DNA from: CATQHL01 sp965242895
GTDB taxonomy: Bacteria; Actinomycetota; Acidimicrobiia; Acidimicrobiales; CATQHL01
Direction: 5' to 3'
NCBI GenBank assembly: GCA_965242895.1
Contig: OZ251507.1
Coordinates: 1,860,001-1,924,000 of the forward strand
Length of the DNA stretch: 64,000 nt
The position numbers and the translations under genes are program-made. Below the pieces are notes generated by a model, which was not told the DNA's origin, searched no databases, and saw only the letters and a program-made list of their open reading frames with translations. Below are positions 36,901 through 48,530 of this stretch, in pieces. How positions within the stretch are numbered: position 1 is the first letter of the stretch; the number at the start of each line of letters is the position of its first letter.

Positions 36901-38528
36901 ACCCCAGACGAATTATAGAATAGATAAGGATCACGCTGCGAACATGGCCCCTGATTGGGGGGCAAGCAGTCTTTCACGAACTCACCGCGGTAATCAACCA
37001 CGGACACGTAATGCCCCAATAAACCAGAAACACCTGACACCGCGTAACCACCAGGCGCAGTCGTCGTAGTCGTAGTTGTGGTGGTAGATGTTGTCGTAGT
37101 CGACGTCGTCGTGGTAGTGGGGATGGGGGTGGCGCATGCTGTTCCGGTGTCGCGCTGCCCCGCTGGGCACGGGCGGGCGGTAGCCGTCACCTCAGCAGAA
37201 TTGCCGGCCTCATTAATCAGCGAAACACCAAACGTGTACTGAGAACCGTTGGAAAGCCCCCCGAACGTGTACGCGTAAGCGAACCCCCGAACCCCGAAGA
37301 GGGGCACCTCACGAACCTCGCTCAAACCCAACGGCACAGACACCCAAGACCCCGAACCGGCGCGGCGGCGCAGCACAACCCCTAGAACAGGGGAACCCCC
37401 ATCAGAAGCAGGTGGCAGCCAATACAACGTGACCGACCCATCCTCCCCAACAGCGGATATGCCACCAGACGCCCCGGGCCGGCCCACGCACACTCCTAAA
37501 GCCCTAGACAATACGAGAGGCGACGCGCAAACCGGGGCCGCGGCAGTCGTAGACGTAGCAGCACCATAAATAAGATCCCACTCAGAAAAAAGAATCATCG
37601 AAGACGTCGTCGTAGTCGCAACAGTCGTCGTAGTCACAGCCGCCGCCGTGGTGGTCGTAGTGGCGGGGGCTGCTGTGCAAGCTGACGCGATCCAATACTG
37701 GCCCGCCGGGCAAGGCGCCCCAGAAGCAGAAACGAAACTGCTGCGCCCAGCAGCGTTACGCGCCGCCACGCCCACCTCATAAAGCGAACCATTCACCAAC
37801 CCAGAAATCTTGGAAGAAAAAACCTTGATGCTCACCGAACCCGACTCGAACTCCTCACCTTCACTCCACGCCACAGACGATTCCGTCCACGCCCCGGACG
37901 AGCCGCTCAACCGGCGGCGGAGCACGAAACCGGCCACCGGCTCCTCACTCGACGACGGAACAACCTGAAACCAACGAACCACTAAAGCCCCAGGCGACGA
38001 AGAAACCAGCACCGAGCCAGGCGAAGCAGGCACCCCCACACACCTCCCAGCAGCCACCGAACGAACCCTCCCCACCGGACACGCAACCGTAGTCGTCGAA
38101 GTAGTCGTCGAAGGCACGAGGGCGGCCAGCGGCGGGGCAGCCGACGAAGAAAGCAAGCCACTCCCGCCATCAGCCGAACCCGCAGAAGAACTCATTTCTA
38201 GCAAAGAGATACCGTCCCCATCTCCGCCAGCAGCCGCAGCCCCATCAGCACTAAGCGAAGGCAGCGCTACAGAAAGAACAGCCACCGCGACCGAACAAAT
38301 CAACCACACACGCCAACCAAGCCGCCCAAGCACACCAGCGCCCCCAGAAGCACCAGTGTCACCAGAAACATCAGCATCCTCAGAACGCGGTGAACCCGGA
38401 TCGCACCAACTCCCAGGCACAACCGAATCATCCCTAGCATCCCCAGCAGCAGCGGACACTCCCGCCGCTGAACCCCGGGCACCGTCAAGCCTTGGGCTCT
38501 CACCCACGGGTCCCGCTCCTGCGTTCAT
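30924..38528 (-). CDS. Giant FN3 protein with sPLA2-like core and ricin-like tail (giant 1)
   Basis: About 2,534 residues. A charged N-terminus (MNAGAGPVGESPRLDG) is followed by a hydrophobic helix (VWLICSVAVAVLSVALPSLS) that should export or anchor it. I count about ten FN3 domains separated by Thr-rich linkers, most ending in a CPxG block, with a unique Cys-containing region after the second (KDCLPPNQGPC). A Cys-rich stretch precedes a secreted-phospholipase-A2-like motif, CQSHDYCYD with a following CDQVL and C (complement near 31650-31733), the His-Asp dyad of that fold. The end is a ricin-like trefoil: GKCVTVPAG, RQWFHVLQ, RCLYVGG, and the tail WRFEPVDPRVQLGN. Predicted adhesin-like enzyme acting on phospholipid or host surfaces. 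Catalysis is inference; no Ca-loop was identified. Confidence 0.72.
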   Translation of the reverse strand: MNAGAGPVGESPRLDGARGSAAGVSAAAGDARDDSVVPGSWCDPGSPRSEDADVSGDTGASGGAGVLGRLGWRVWLICSVAVAVLSVALPSLSADGAAAAGGDGDGISLLEMSSSAGSADGGSGLLSSSAAPPLAALVPSTTTSTTTVACPVGRVRSVAAGRCVGVPASPGSVLVSSSPGALVVRWFQVVPSSSEEPVAGFVLRRRLSGSSGAWTESSVAWSEGEEFESGSVSIKVFSSKISGLVNGSLYEVGVAARNAAGRSSFVSASGAPCPAGQYWIASACTAAPATTTTTAAAVTTTTVATTTTSSMILFSEWDLIYGAATSTTAAAPVCASPLVLSRALGVCVGRPGASGGISAVGEDGSVTLYWLPPASDGGSPVLGVVLRRRAGSGSWVSVPLGLSEVREVPLFGVRGFAYAYTFGGLSNGSQYTFGVSLINEAGNSAEVTATARPCPAGQRDTGTACATPIPTTTTTSTTTTSTTTTTTTTTAPGGYAVSGVSGLLGHYVSVVDYRGEFVKDCLPPNQGPCSQRDPYLFYNSSGVVEPFSATRSDISGDPGISVCSWLDSAGASSSVSELHGHWVELSFYVDSSVVSSCTDAVRLFGGKQFQFTARKADETEVSAVSRCRQVTLDVSPPLGGRRVQCFFFPAAGTPTAGFTGGAGGAPADAADTPAGGTAGFASVFSAAWQRFTEAGFPRGFVDYITVNSHPTLATLPAAPARTTAAPLPYCVPTKTYSVALGRCIAKPSYPRSVSALSGDGAVTLYWLEPTSDGDAPLVGYNIHWRAEGAEGWTIRELPLAQVKSIPVTVLTEPVYVYTLTGLTNGTFYRVGVSAENEAGRSYDNRITTLPCAAGLRATPAGCQTPTTTSTTTTTTSTTTTTTATAQEPGAGGASGAGGASGAEDSPSSSSTSTTSTTLPACPGGSVRSSVLARCVLTPNVPSIDRVVSGSGVLKVRWESGFLNVPLHAPLVESYKLRWRLSDAGSGAGTWSSPVVVPRSDGSLALSRIESTGILVAPQWEHTLGGLVNGSVYEVQLAAANAAGQSAWSSSTLGAPCAAGSAYSPSSNACAAVTAPDAPADVEVWRGNGYLLALWGKPASDGGSTITAYPLRWRRAGSVEWNDATEAFPKPLLDHDISGGPRGFSCAYSSPRVSECSSGSHWNLRWSEHWLPRWALLTDLGNGADYEVEIAASNSAGSSSYISATAAPCARSTRTVFDYNHWKRQTRTTAEVGIPPYTGEWELRRGRQPKGFLFCAAAPTTPTTPTTTTTTTTTTTAAAFLPPPTVSTTTTTTTSTTSAVVARVCAAAGEEFDGFLGRCVGVPPAPAALRAAAGDSRVAVVWEDTLESPSSISGFTLRWREARSTAAWSRTTVDWEDSVQTRYAYDHTSLMYYEWARLYRSWVEEIEGLVNGRSYEFQVAARNAAGSSRYTAVSATPCPEGKTAQSSSSSSCVASGGAPGSLTVNIFDSGQKRTKPTGVERDHYWPWYVSWSYWLPSSLPPDPIIGFKFQWRPEGSTRWNTATVYDSRSDHVYWMITPVGDRHLLTWSLAGNHDFVHQLTATRSAAASAAGKQVEFRVAALFPDPDTATYDYSSTNVSDYDGNDHRSIKKRSRYYLWGEQSRALTAGSASEHISAAVTRCEAGKSYSPSLRRCAAPPNAPQLTASAGDGSISIIWAPLAPSSSGGAPVEEYEINWRKTATADEWRTERVPSATLGSIISVITSPYRAGQQYIITGLENTAPYDVRVAAVNTTGSSPWASASLVPCPQGLTYVAERGSCLSVNPPGAPSQVWTLSGSATGEVGLLWQPPANNGGAAITKYIIKWRLADSPQSGWNSKEVTNATPSNLEGIPPFPLSWNTVLTGLTNDKQYEFKISAVNPEGEGHAAHAAGTPCLIANSNKAHHCDLPGEPTALHAASQPGALEVTWASPLRIRNGEALIDDGGASITHFIVTWKETTSSSVPSTLIVHYNAKRQGIPPVLTLEWVATLSSLKNNVEYTITISARNAAGDGAASSITGMPCPEGQHHLNDSINDYEGCQPKKCPEGFQRVKGGRCIPMCGVGEEYQASRGGCRPTDETCQSDEDLRLARDASGYCKFEKTTTPAANDITYTPLKCDEASEFSAMANADTYINTDLDGRDKTVDKTPMCPPTGLFLALGERRREYDSTTDYYYPEWANEIDLKDKHQRVVVRGSADCTLISDIIETYNTFFGASAGATFYTKVMSAAKNLLQRFALTLVGATLAIEYVMNLLAEWKDGEYKLRSGALAACQSHDYCYDLIRSGLHQTVLEGLGNGCDQVLKELWISYCWKLKPPHSWLCRLIIADVLTDIIANRDLIGLSKTSPEIGVVLLRNSKTGKCVTVPAGSTVDVRIVQERCGYDSSHMPNDQRQWFHVLQAEPLPNLKSSLGSFYVIPANIISGNQNSWKLTLDKNDDEVEGRRCLYVGGVSNREVRRGDCMVGGARDKSRVFRLSPIGLDEYRIRDLLGKDSLGVGCWRPVVGASPEATAANGVLIENNSACGEYSHWRFEPVDPRVQLGN
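31650..31733 (-). other. Phospholipase A2-like motif in giant 1
   Basis: Encodes ACQSHDYCYDLIRSGLHQ, then GCDQVLKELWISYC. The order C-x2-HD-x-CYD ... CD-x2-L ... C is that of the active-site helices in secreted PLA2. Confidence 0.65.
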
Positions 38529-38824
38529 GTTTTAATCCTAGCGCCTGCTTCGCCTACTTCCACCGTTTCTTATCCTTTTGTTAACTGCTTATCCTTTGCT
38601 AACTGCTTTCATAGACTAAGACTAACCTCACCAGTGTTGATCTTGCCGGGCTAGTTCAGACTCCTCCAGGACGGGCAATGAGGTCGGAAAAGGTGTTTCC
38701 GCTTCTCCCGTTGACGCACGCTTGAGCACAGTTTCTCTCAGGCGTCCGCTGCCGCTGAGCGGATATCCGTGCGTCCTCTAGGCTGCGCTCTAGGCGTCCT
38801 CTAGGTCTCTCCGGGCGTCACGTC

Positions 38825-38923
38825 GGGAGTTTGAGTGGAAGAACTCCTCACGGGCGTGCGGCGGCTGGGTGTTTCCTGGCCTGCGGGCGTAGAGGGAGTT
38901 TGAGTGGGAGAACTCCTCACGGG
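38825..38923 (+). promoter_or_regulatory. Two copies of a 30-bp repeat with internal inverted repeat
   Basis: Copies at 38825-38854 and 38894-38923 differ at one base. Each contains GGAGTT and AACTCC separated by 10 bases, an operator-like palindrome. They lie 100-200 bases before the RM gene, suggesting a regulator binding site. Confidence 0.45.
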
Positions 38924-39015
38924 GGCTTGACTAATGTTGAGGTGCGACGAGTGATGAGATGTCGGCGGGCGGAAGAGAATGAGAAAACTTGTCATAGGGC
39001 TTGACTAATGTTGAA
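38923..39015 (+). repeat. 18-bp direct repeat GGGCTTGACTAATGTTGA
   Basis: Exact copies at 38923-38940 and 38998-39015, 75 bases apart. The second copy runs into the ribosome-site region of the RM gene, so a duplicated start or control region is likely. Confidence 0.6.
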
Positions 39016-39021
39016 GAGGTT

Positions 39022-42503
<3,482 letters not shown>

Positions 42504-42507
<4 letters not shown>

Positions 42508-43301
42508 ACTCCCACAACCGCAACTGGCCTGTTTACAGCGGACGCGATATCAATCTCTGGGACCCCGGGATCGCTAAGAAAAAGTTCTTCGCGTCGGTTG
42601 ACCCCGACATTTATGTTCCGCATCTGTTCACAAAGCGTCACAAGCAGGCAGGTATCAAGTCTTCGGCGTTCTACGGCCTTTCCGAGCAGGTCCTCGACGA
42701 CCCCGACACGCTGTCGTGCTTCAAACCCAGAATCGTATTCCGGGACCTTACCAACGCGACCAACACCCGCACCATCATAGCGGCGCTGATTCCTCCGAAA
42801 CACGCTCCCACCCTCACGATTCCTTACTTGGAGTGGCGTGACGCTCCTCCGCGTGCTGAGGCTTACCTGCTCGGCGTACTATCGTCGATGATTTGCGATT
42901 GGTATGCGCGCCGAGTAGTGGAGCTGCATATGACTTTTACTGTGTTCGGCAACATCCCGATTCCGGAAGTAAACATAGACACCGACCCGCTGGCTCGACG
43001 TGTCGTGGAGATCGCAGGCACGCTCGCCGCAGTGGACGACCGCTTCGCGGACTGGGCCGCAGAGGTGGGAGTGCCCGTAGGTACCGCAACAGACACCAAT
43101 CCTGACTACAAAAAGGAACTGATCGAAGAACTCGACGCCTGCGTGGCGCTGTTGTACGGGCTTGACGAGGACGACCTGGCCTGTCTGTATGAGACCTTTC
43201 ATGAAGGTAAGAACTATTCGGAGAGGCACAAAGCCGTGCTCGCCCATTACAGAAAATTGGCAGCGTCCTCTGCCCCGGATCGCTCTACTGAATCTCCCTA
43301 A
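42504..43301 (+). CDS. C-terminal (target-recognition) part of the split RM enzyme
   Basis: A 265-residue frame from ATG 42504 (overlapping the upstream stop), open in the same frame back to 42324 just after the TC tract. It begins SHNRNWPVYSGRDINLWDPG and contains FKPRIVFRDLTNATNTRTI, then YLLGVLSSMICDWYARRVV and FTVFGNIPIPEV, which is the usual C-terminal layout of Eco57I-type enzymes (TRD followed by the helix before the IPIP motif). It has no methylase motifs and makes sense only as the continuation of the upstream gene. It ends 210 bases before the convergent lipoprotein gene. Confidence 0.75.
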
Positions 43302-43511
43302 TATGTCATGACCAACGCAAAGTACCTCAAAGCAACCTCCCAAGGCTGGCAAAAAACATGAAACGATCCGTTCCAAGTGTTAGTCATAGCCAAGCTTCAA
43401 CACCCCTCTCCTCAAACAAGAACGACGAAGTCCGACATAAAGAACAATGAAACTCGCCGCGAACAGCAAAACTGCAAACAACAGCCACCCGTCAGACAGC
43501 GCTGCGCTGAC

Positions 43512-45800
43512 TTAGCGGGAGTTGCGGTCGGGGTTGAGGATGGAATTCGAATGCGGTAAGAGGATAGGGGATTCCATCACATACTCGTCGTCTATCTCAC
43601 GCGGTGGTTCAGAAGTGGCGTTCCAACACATGTACCCCTCTGGCAGTTGAGGAACACATATAGGGTGCGTGTATTCGTCTAGCCCATCAGCGGCCCAGTT
43701 GAATATTTCCTCTACGAGGTCCCAGCACAGGATACGCCCGTCTGCTAGCAACCCGCAGGCGTAGGGAATTTCTGCGTATGTGTACCCAACTTCCAACTCC
43801 GTGAACGGCCCGGGGATGCTGCCTAGGAACACTCCGCTAGGCTCCCAGCATTCAACCGCGCCGCCCGCGCGCAAACCGCAAACATGATTGAGGCCGCCTA
43901 CGCTCACTTGAGTGAACCTGTTCCCCGGGGGGTAGTCTGAGCCGTAGACCTGGTCTTCCCCGCAGTGGATGACTCCGTCTGTTCGCAGGACGCAGACCCG
44001 TCCGCTGCGCCCGACGGCGACGCCTGCGAATTCATTCCCCCTAGCGGAACCCTCACCAAAGGACAGGCGCTGCTCTCCCCAGCATTCAACCACAGCGTCG
44101 ACCCTCAAGCCGCAGGAGAGACCGCCGTCGTCCAGCGGATCTCCCTCGGGTAGGTGAACGTCCCCGTCCCAGCCCGCGTCCACCGAAACGAACTCGCCCG
44201 CAGGCGGGGACACCTTCGCGCTCCCAGAATCAATTCCCCAACAAACCAACCCGCCGGTAAGGCGGAGCGCGCAAGCATGCTCAATACCCGCGCTAACCTC
44301 GCTGAATTCCCCCGCGGGGAGCTCTACCTCCCCCAAAGGCGTCCTACCCCCAAAACAATGCAACTCCCCGCCATAGAGGATATCGCAGCTAAATAAGCTC
44401 AAACCAGCTTCCACTGACCTCACCCTCCCATCACTTCCAGAAGCGAAAAGGAGACCTTGTTTTCTTTCAGATGAGTTCCACCAGTTCCAGCACCATGACA
44501 CGTCGCTCGGCCTAACTCCGCACGCGTAATCCAAACCAGCGGAGACCGACAGGAAACCTTCGAACGGTTCATCAAAAACTTCCACATCCTCGGGGCAGAC
44601 GAAGATACAGTCCGATTCGGATAAATCTGGTAAAGTGTACAGGGGCGCATCGTCCGCAATTGTGCAACCCTCGGGGAGCACCTCCGCTACCCAGGAAGGG
44701 CATTGTGGCTCGATCATTTCACGGTTCGTGCGCTGTTTGCATTCAGAGTTCAACAGCCCCAGAACCTCATGTTTTTCTGTGAGCCTGAACATCCTCAAGT
44801 ACTCCACCCAGTCGTCTCTGCTTAATTCTACTTCCAAGACCTCCGGCCATACCCACCGGATGTCTTCCCCAGTCATCCCCTCTAGAACGGGATGGGAGGA
44901 AACTTCAGCGAGCGTGGGTCTAGCGCGGTAAACCGGCAACTTCAACAACTCCTCGAAATAAGCGTAGAACCTTTCCGCTGCCGGCCTCAATACCGCCGGC
45001 AGGCTTTCAGAGAGAACAACGCTCTTGAACTCAGGGGCAGTAACTTGCAGCAAGAAACGACGCAGCGAATTATTATGGCCAGTAGGACCAGTCCCCCACT
45101 CCAGTTCCAGCCCGCGATCAGCGGCCTCCCTCTCGAACATCCACAAAGTCAAATTATCAATGTGCCAATCTAGAACAAGAGCAGACTCTGGGAAATAAAA
45201 CATCTGAGTTTTATCAGGCATAATTTCGCGTAAACGCAAAGCAACCCAGCAAAACGCTCCAGTGGGTGTAGAAACGTCATTCGTGTCGAAACCGAAAAGA
45301 TCACCACCCTCCATCTTGACCCTATTACTGAACACCAAAGCCCGCAACACCTCATCAGACAAGCCCCCCAACTCAGGCCACATCAGCGCCAAAACTTCAA
45401 AACTCGACCTTGGAGGAGACGCCTCCGGGCCAAATCTCGAATCCTCCTCCCCCGCGCTCTCAGTGTCAAACACGCTCTCCCACACAGAACCCTCCGAACC
45501 CAGCACTCCCACCAGTTCCTCCTCGCTCACAACTCCAAGCACGCTCGCCAACTCCTCACCACTGAACACCTCCCACAAACCATCCAACTCCTCATCAGAG
45601 AACACTCCTTCTAGAACACTTAACGCCCGCTGCACGGAAACCGAAGAGGCTGACGAACCAGGAACCTGACCGCCAGCACCAGACTGCCCTCCACTGCCCC
45701 CCTCTTCGGAGGCGGGTGAACAAGCAGACACCAACAAGACCGAAACGAGCACTACCACCAGCACCCGGCGGCAGCACCCAGCTAGCCTCCTTGAAAACAT
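43512..45800 (-). CDS. RCC1-repeat lipoprotein copy A
   Basis: About 762 residues from ATG 45800 (another ATG at 45824 would lengthen the signal peptide). Signal MFSRRLAGCCRRVLVVVLVS with lipobox LVSAC, linker GQSGAGGQVPGSSASS, repeated GEEL-type module (VFSDEELDGLWEVFSGEELA), the unknown domain (DVSTPTGAFCWVALRLREIM) and seven RCC1-like repeats ending CGLLADGRILCW. Nearly identical to copy B, so the duplication is recent; the RCC1 part is almost unchanged while the N-terminal module differs at scattered places. It is preceded by a fragment of the giant gene's 3' end. Convergent with the RM gene. Likely outer-surface binding protein. Confidence 0.75.
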   Translation of the reverse strand: MFSRRLAGCCRRVLVVVLVSVLLVSACSPASEEGGSGGQSGAGGQVPGSSASSVSVQRALSVLEGVFSDEELDGLWEVFSGEELASVLGVVSEEELVGVLGSEGSVWESVFDTESAGEEDSRFGPEASPPRSSFEVLALMWPELGGLSDEVLRALVFSNRVKMEGGDLFGFDTNDVSTPTGAFCWVALRLREIMPDKTQMFYFPESALVLDWHIDNLTLWMFEREAADRGLELEWGTGPTGHNNSLRRFLLQVTAPEFKSVVLSESLPAVLRPAAERFYAYFEELLKLPVYRARPTLAEVSSHPVLEGMTGEDIRWVWPEVLEVELSRDDWVEYLRMFRLTEKHEVLGLLNSECKQRTNREMIEPQCPSWVAEVLPEGCTIADDAPLYTLPDLSESDCIFVCPEDVEVFDEPFEGFLSVSAGLDYACGVRPSDVSWCWNWWNSSERKQGLLFASGSDGRVRSVEAGLSLFSCDILYGGELHCFGGRTPLGEVELPAGEFSEVSAGIEHACALRLTGGLVCWGIDSGSAKVSPPAGEFVSVDAGWDGDVHLPEGDPLDDGGLSCGLRVDAVVECWGEQRLSFGEGSARGNEFAGVAVGRSGRVCVLRTDGVIHCGEDQVYGSDYPPGNRFTQVSVGGLNHVCGLRAGGAVECWEPSGVFLGSIPGPFTELEVGYTYAEIPYACGLLADGRILCWDLVEEIFNWAADGLDEYTHPICVPQLPEGYMCWNATSEPPREIDDEYVMESPILLPHSNSILNPDRNSR

Positions 45801-45803
45801 GAC

Positions 45804-45841
45804 CTGACCTTCTTTCTTAATCATAATCTGACCTTCTTTCT
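45804..45841 (-). repeat. Duplicated ribosome-site leader before copy A
   Basis: The 14-base string CTGACCTTCTTTCT (plus strand) occurs at 45804-45817 and 45828-45841. On the minus strand each copy reads AGAAAGAAGG, giving two tandem ribosome sites, each followed by an in-frame ATG. Related doubling is visible before copies B and 0. Confidence 0.6.
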
Positions 45842-45858
45842 AAATACTACTCGACTAC

Positions 45859-46056
45859 CTAATTTCCTAGCCGCACAGTGGGATCCACAGGCTCAAAGCG
45901 CCAACGACGCAAAAGTAATTTGCAATCCTCAGCGTTCTCAATAAACACCCCGTCCGCGGCAGTCTCCTCAAACGACACGCCCTCTCTATACGCCGGCTGC
46001 CAGCACCCGCCGCTGAACGGAGCGATCCTATACTCATCCGGGGGATACGTGACCAC
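45859..46056 (-). pseudogene. Giant-gene 3' fragment between copies B and A
   Basis: Reads PDEYRIAPFSGGCWQPAYRE, then AADGVFIENAEDCK and RWRFEPVDPTVRLGN with stop, matching the last ~63 residues of giant 2 almost exactly. It begins just after the end of copy B, without the rest of the giant, so it is a duplication scar. Confidence 0.8.
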
Positions 46057-46064
46057 TGCCCGGC

Positions 46065-48353
46065 TCAGCGGGAGTTGCGGTCGGGGTTGAGGATGGAATT
46101 CGAATGCGGCAAGAGGATAGGGGATTCCATCACATACTCGTCGTCTATTTCACGAGGCGGTTCAGAATCGGCGTTCCAACACATGTAACCCACCGGAAGT
46201 TTAGGAACACATATAGGGTGCGTATATTCTTCCAAGCCATCAGCGGCCCAGTTGAATATTTCCTCCACGAGGTCCCAGCACAGGATACGCCCGTCCGCTA
46301 GCAACCCGCAGGCGTAGGGGATTTCCGCGTATGTGTACCCAACTTCCAACTCCGTGAACGGCCCGGGGATGCTGCCTAGGAACACTCCGCTAGGCTCCCA
46401 GCATTCAACCGCGCCGCCCGCGCGCAGCCCGCAAACATGATTGAGGCCGCCTACGCTCACTTGAGTGAACCTGCTCCCCGGGGGGTAGTCTGAGCCGTAG
46501 ACCCGGTCTTCCCCGCAGTGAATAATCCCATCTGCGCGCAACAGGCAGACCCGTCCGCTGCGCCCGACAGCAACACCCGCGAACTCATCTCCCCTCTTGG
46601 AGCCCACTCCGTAGGCCAAGGTTTTTTCTCCCCAGCATTCAACCACAGCGTCGACCCTCAAGCCGCAGGAGAGACCGCCGTCGTCCAGCGGATCTCCCTC
46701 GGGTAGGTGAACGTCCCCGTCCCAGCCCGCGTCCACCGAAACGAACTCGCCCGCAGGCGGGGACACCTTCGCGCTCCCAGAATCAATTCCCCAACAAACC
46801 AACCCGCCGGTAACGCGGAGCGCGCAAGCATGCTCAATACCCGCGCTAACCTCGCTGAATTCCCCCGCGGGGAGCTCTACCTCCCCCAAAGGCGTCCTAC
46901 CCCCAAAACAATGCAACTCCCCGCCATAGAGGATATCGCAGCTAAATAAGCTCAAACCAGCTTCCACTGACCTCACCCTCCCATCACTTCCAGAAGCGAA
47001 AAGGAGACCTTGTTTTCTTTCAGATGGGTTCCACCAGTTCCAGCACCATGACACGTCGCTCGGCCTGACCCCGCACGCGTAATCCAAACCCGCGGAGACC
47101 GACAGGAAACCTTCGAACGGTTCATCAAAAACTTCCACGTCCTCGGGGCAGACGAAGATACAGTCAGATTCGGATAGATCGGGTAAAGTGTACAGGGGCG
47201 CGTCGTCTGCAATTGTGCAACCCTCGGGGAGCACGTCTTCTACCCAGGAAGGGCATTGTGGCTCGATCATTTCACGGTTCGTGCGCTGTTTGCATTCAGA
47301 GTTCAACAGCCCCAGAACCTCATTTTTTTCTGTGAGCCTGAACATCCTCAAGTACTCCACCCAGTCGTCTCTGCTTAATTCTACTTCCAAGACCTCCGGC
47401 CATACCCACCGGATGTCTTCTTCAGTCATCTCTGCTGGAACGGGGTGGGAGGAAACTTCAGCGAGCGTGGGTCTAGCGCGGTAAACCGGCAACTTCAACA
47501 ACTCGTCGAAATAGTTGTAGAACCTTTCCGCTGCCGGCCTCAGCAGCGCCGGCAGGCCTTTAGAGAGAACAACGCTCTTGAACTCAGGGGCAGTAACTTG
47601 CAGCAAGAAACGTCGCAGCGAATTATTATGACCAGTAGGACCAGTCTCCCACTCCAGTTCCAACCCGCGATCAGCGGCCTCCCTCTCGAACATCCACAAA
47701 GTCAAATTATCAATGTGCCAATCTAGAATAAGAGCAGACTCTGGGAAATAAAACATCTGAGTTTTATCAGGCATAATTTCGCGTAAACGCAAAGCAACCC
47801 AGCAAAACGCTCCAGTGGGTGCAGAAACGTCATTCGTGTCGAAACCGAAAAGATCCCCACCCTCCAACTTGACCCTATTACTGAACAACAAAGCCCGCAA
47901 CACCTCATCAGACAAGCCCCCCAACTCAGGCCACATCAGCGCCAAAACTTCAATACTCGACCTTGGAGGAGACGCCTCCGGGCCAAATCTCGAACCCTCC
48001 TCCCCAGCGCTCTCAACCTCAAACACGCTTTCCCACACAGAACCCTCCGAACCCAGCACTCCCACCAGTTCCTCCTCGCTCACACCCCCAACCACGCTCG
48101 CCAACTCCTCACCACTGAATACCTCCAGCAAACCATCCAACTCCTCATCAGTGAACACATCCTCTAGAACACTTAAAGCCCGCTGCACGGAAACCGAAGA
48201 GGCTGACGAACCAGGAACCTGACCGCCAGCACCAGACTGCCCTCCACTGCCCCCCTCTTCGGAGGCAGGTGAACAAGCAGACACCAACAAGACCAAAACA
48301 AGCACCACCACCAGCACCCGGCGGCAGCACCCAGCTAGTTTCCTCAAAAACAT
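46065..48353 (-). CDS. RCC1-repeat lipoprotein copy B
   Basis: About 762 residues from ATG 48353; upstream in-frame ATGs at 48392 and 48377 would place charged residues before the signal. Signal MFLRKLAGCCRRVLVVVLVL, lipobox LVSAC, then the same domain order as copy A: GEEL module, unknown domain, seven RCC1-like repeats. Differences from A are few and cluster in the N-terminal module and in one repeat region (WGEKTLAYGVGSKRGDE against WGEQRLSFGEGSARGNE), which matches the version of another copy, suggesting gene conversion rather than simple drift. Followed immediately by the giant-tail fragment that precedes copy A. Confidence 0.75.
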   Translation of the reverse strand: MFLRKLAGCCRRVLVVVLVLVLLVSACSPASEEGGSGGQSGAGGQVPGSSASSVSVQRALSVLEDVFTDEELDGLLEVFSGEELASVVGGVSEEELVGVLGSEGSVWESVFEVESAGEEGSRFGPEASPPRSSIEVLALMWPELGGLSDEVLRALLFSNRVKLEGGDLFGFDTNDVSAPTGAFCWVALRLREIMPDKTQMFYFPESALILDWHIDNLTLWMFEREAADRGLELEWETGPTGHNNSLRRFLLQVTAPEFKSVVLSKGLPALLRPAAERFYNYFDELLKLPVYRARPTLAEVSSHPVPAEMTEEDIRWVWPEVLEVELSRDDWVEYLRMFRLTEKNEVLGLLNSECKQRTNREMIEPQCPSWVEDVLPEGCTIADDAPLYTLPDLSESDCIFVCPEDVEVFDEPFEGFLSVSAGLDYACGVRPSDVSWCWNWWNPSERKQGLLFASGSDGRVRSVEAGLSLFSCDILYGGELHCFGGRTPLGEVELPAGEFSEVSAGIEHACALRVTGGLVCWGIDSGSAKVSPPAGEFVSVDAGWDGDVHLPEGDPLDDGGLSCGLRVDAVVECWGEKTLAYGVGSKRGDEFAGVAVGRSGRVCLLRADGIIHCGEDRVYGSDYPPGSRFTQVSVGGLNHVCGLRAGGAVECWEPSGVFLGSIPGPFTELEVGYTYAEIPYACGLLADGRILCWDLVEEIFNWAADGLEEYTHPICVPKLPVGYMCWNADSEPPREIDDEYVMESPILLPHSNSILNPDRNSR

Positions 48354-48405
48354 GATCTTACCTTCCTTCTTGATCATAACCTGACCTTTCATACTACTCG
48401 ACTAC

Positions 48406-48530
48406 CTAATTTCCTAGCCGCACAGTGGAATCCACGGGCTCAAAGCGCCAATGCTGCAAATATCCAGGAAGCACGCCGCAACCCGCAGCGTTAACCCGCG
48501 GAGACCGATACGGACCCTTCAAACAGTTGA
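48406..48530 (-). pseudogene. Giant-gene tail fused to a broken lipoprotein end
   Basis: The minus strand ends LQHWRFEPVDSTVRLGN and stop, the giant C-terminus. Upstream it joins, near 48497, sequence homologous to the first RCC1 repeat of the lipoproteins, which is out of frame. So the copy C' coding sequence was cut here and joined to a giant tail. Confidence 0.7.

Larger units (their letters stand above)
30924..38760 (-). repeat. Segmental duplication shared with 51890-59790
   Basis: The giant gene with its upstream region is present twice in the window in the same orientation, about 21 kb apart. Similarity is high over the N-terminal two thirds and lower near the 3' third, then high again at the tail. 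Confidence 0.8.
38529..39021. promoter_or_regulatory. Divergent regulatory region between giant 1 and the RM gene
   Basis: About 490 bases. The giant-proximal half (38540-38760) closely resembles the region before giant 2 (59550-59760), so it likely carries that gene's promoter. The RM-proximal half carries two families of direct repeats (separate entries) and short recurring CTCTAGGC elements. No ORF of interest was seen. Confidence 0.5.
43512..48353 (-). repeat. Tandem duplication of lipoprotein plus giant-tail unit
   Basis: A ~2.55-kb unit (lipoprotein gene, then upstream leader and giant 3' fragment) occurs as 43512-46056 and again from 46065, with near-identical coding DNA over more than 2 kb. 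A third version is copy C. Confidence 0.8.
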
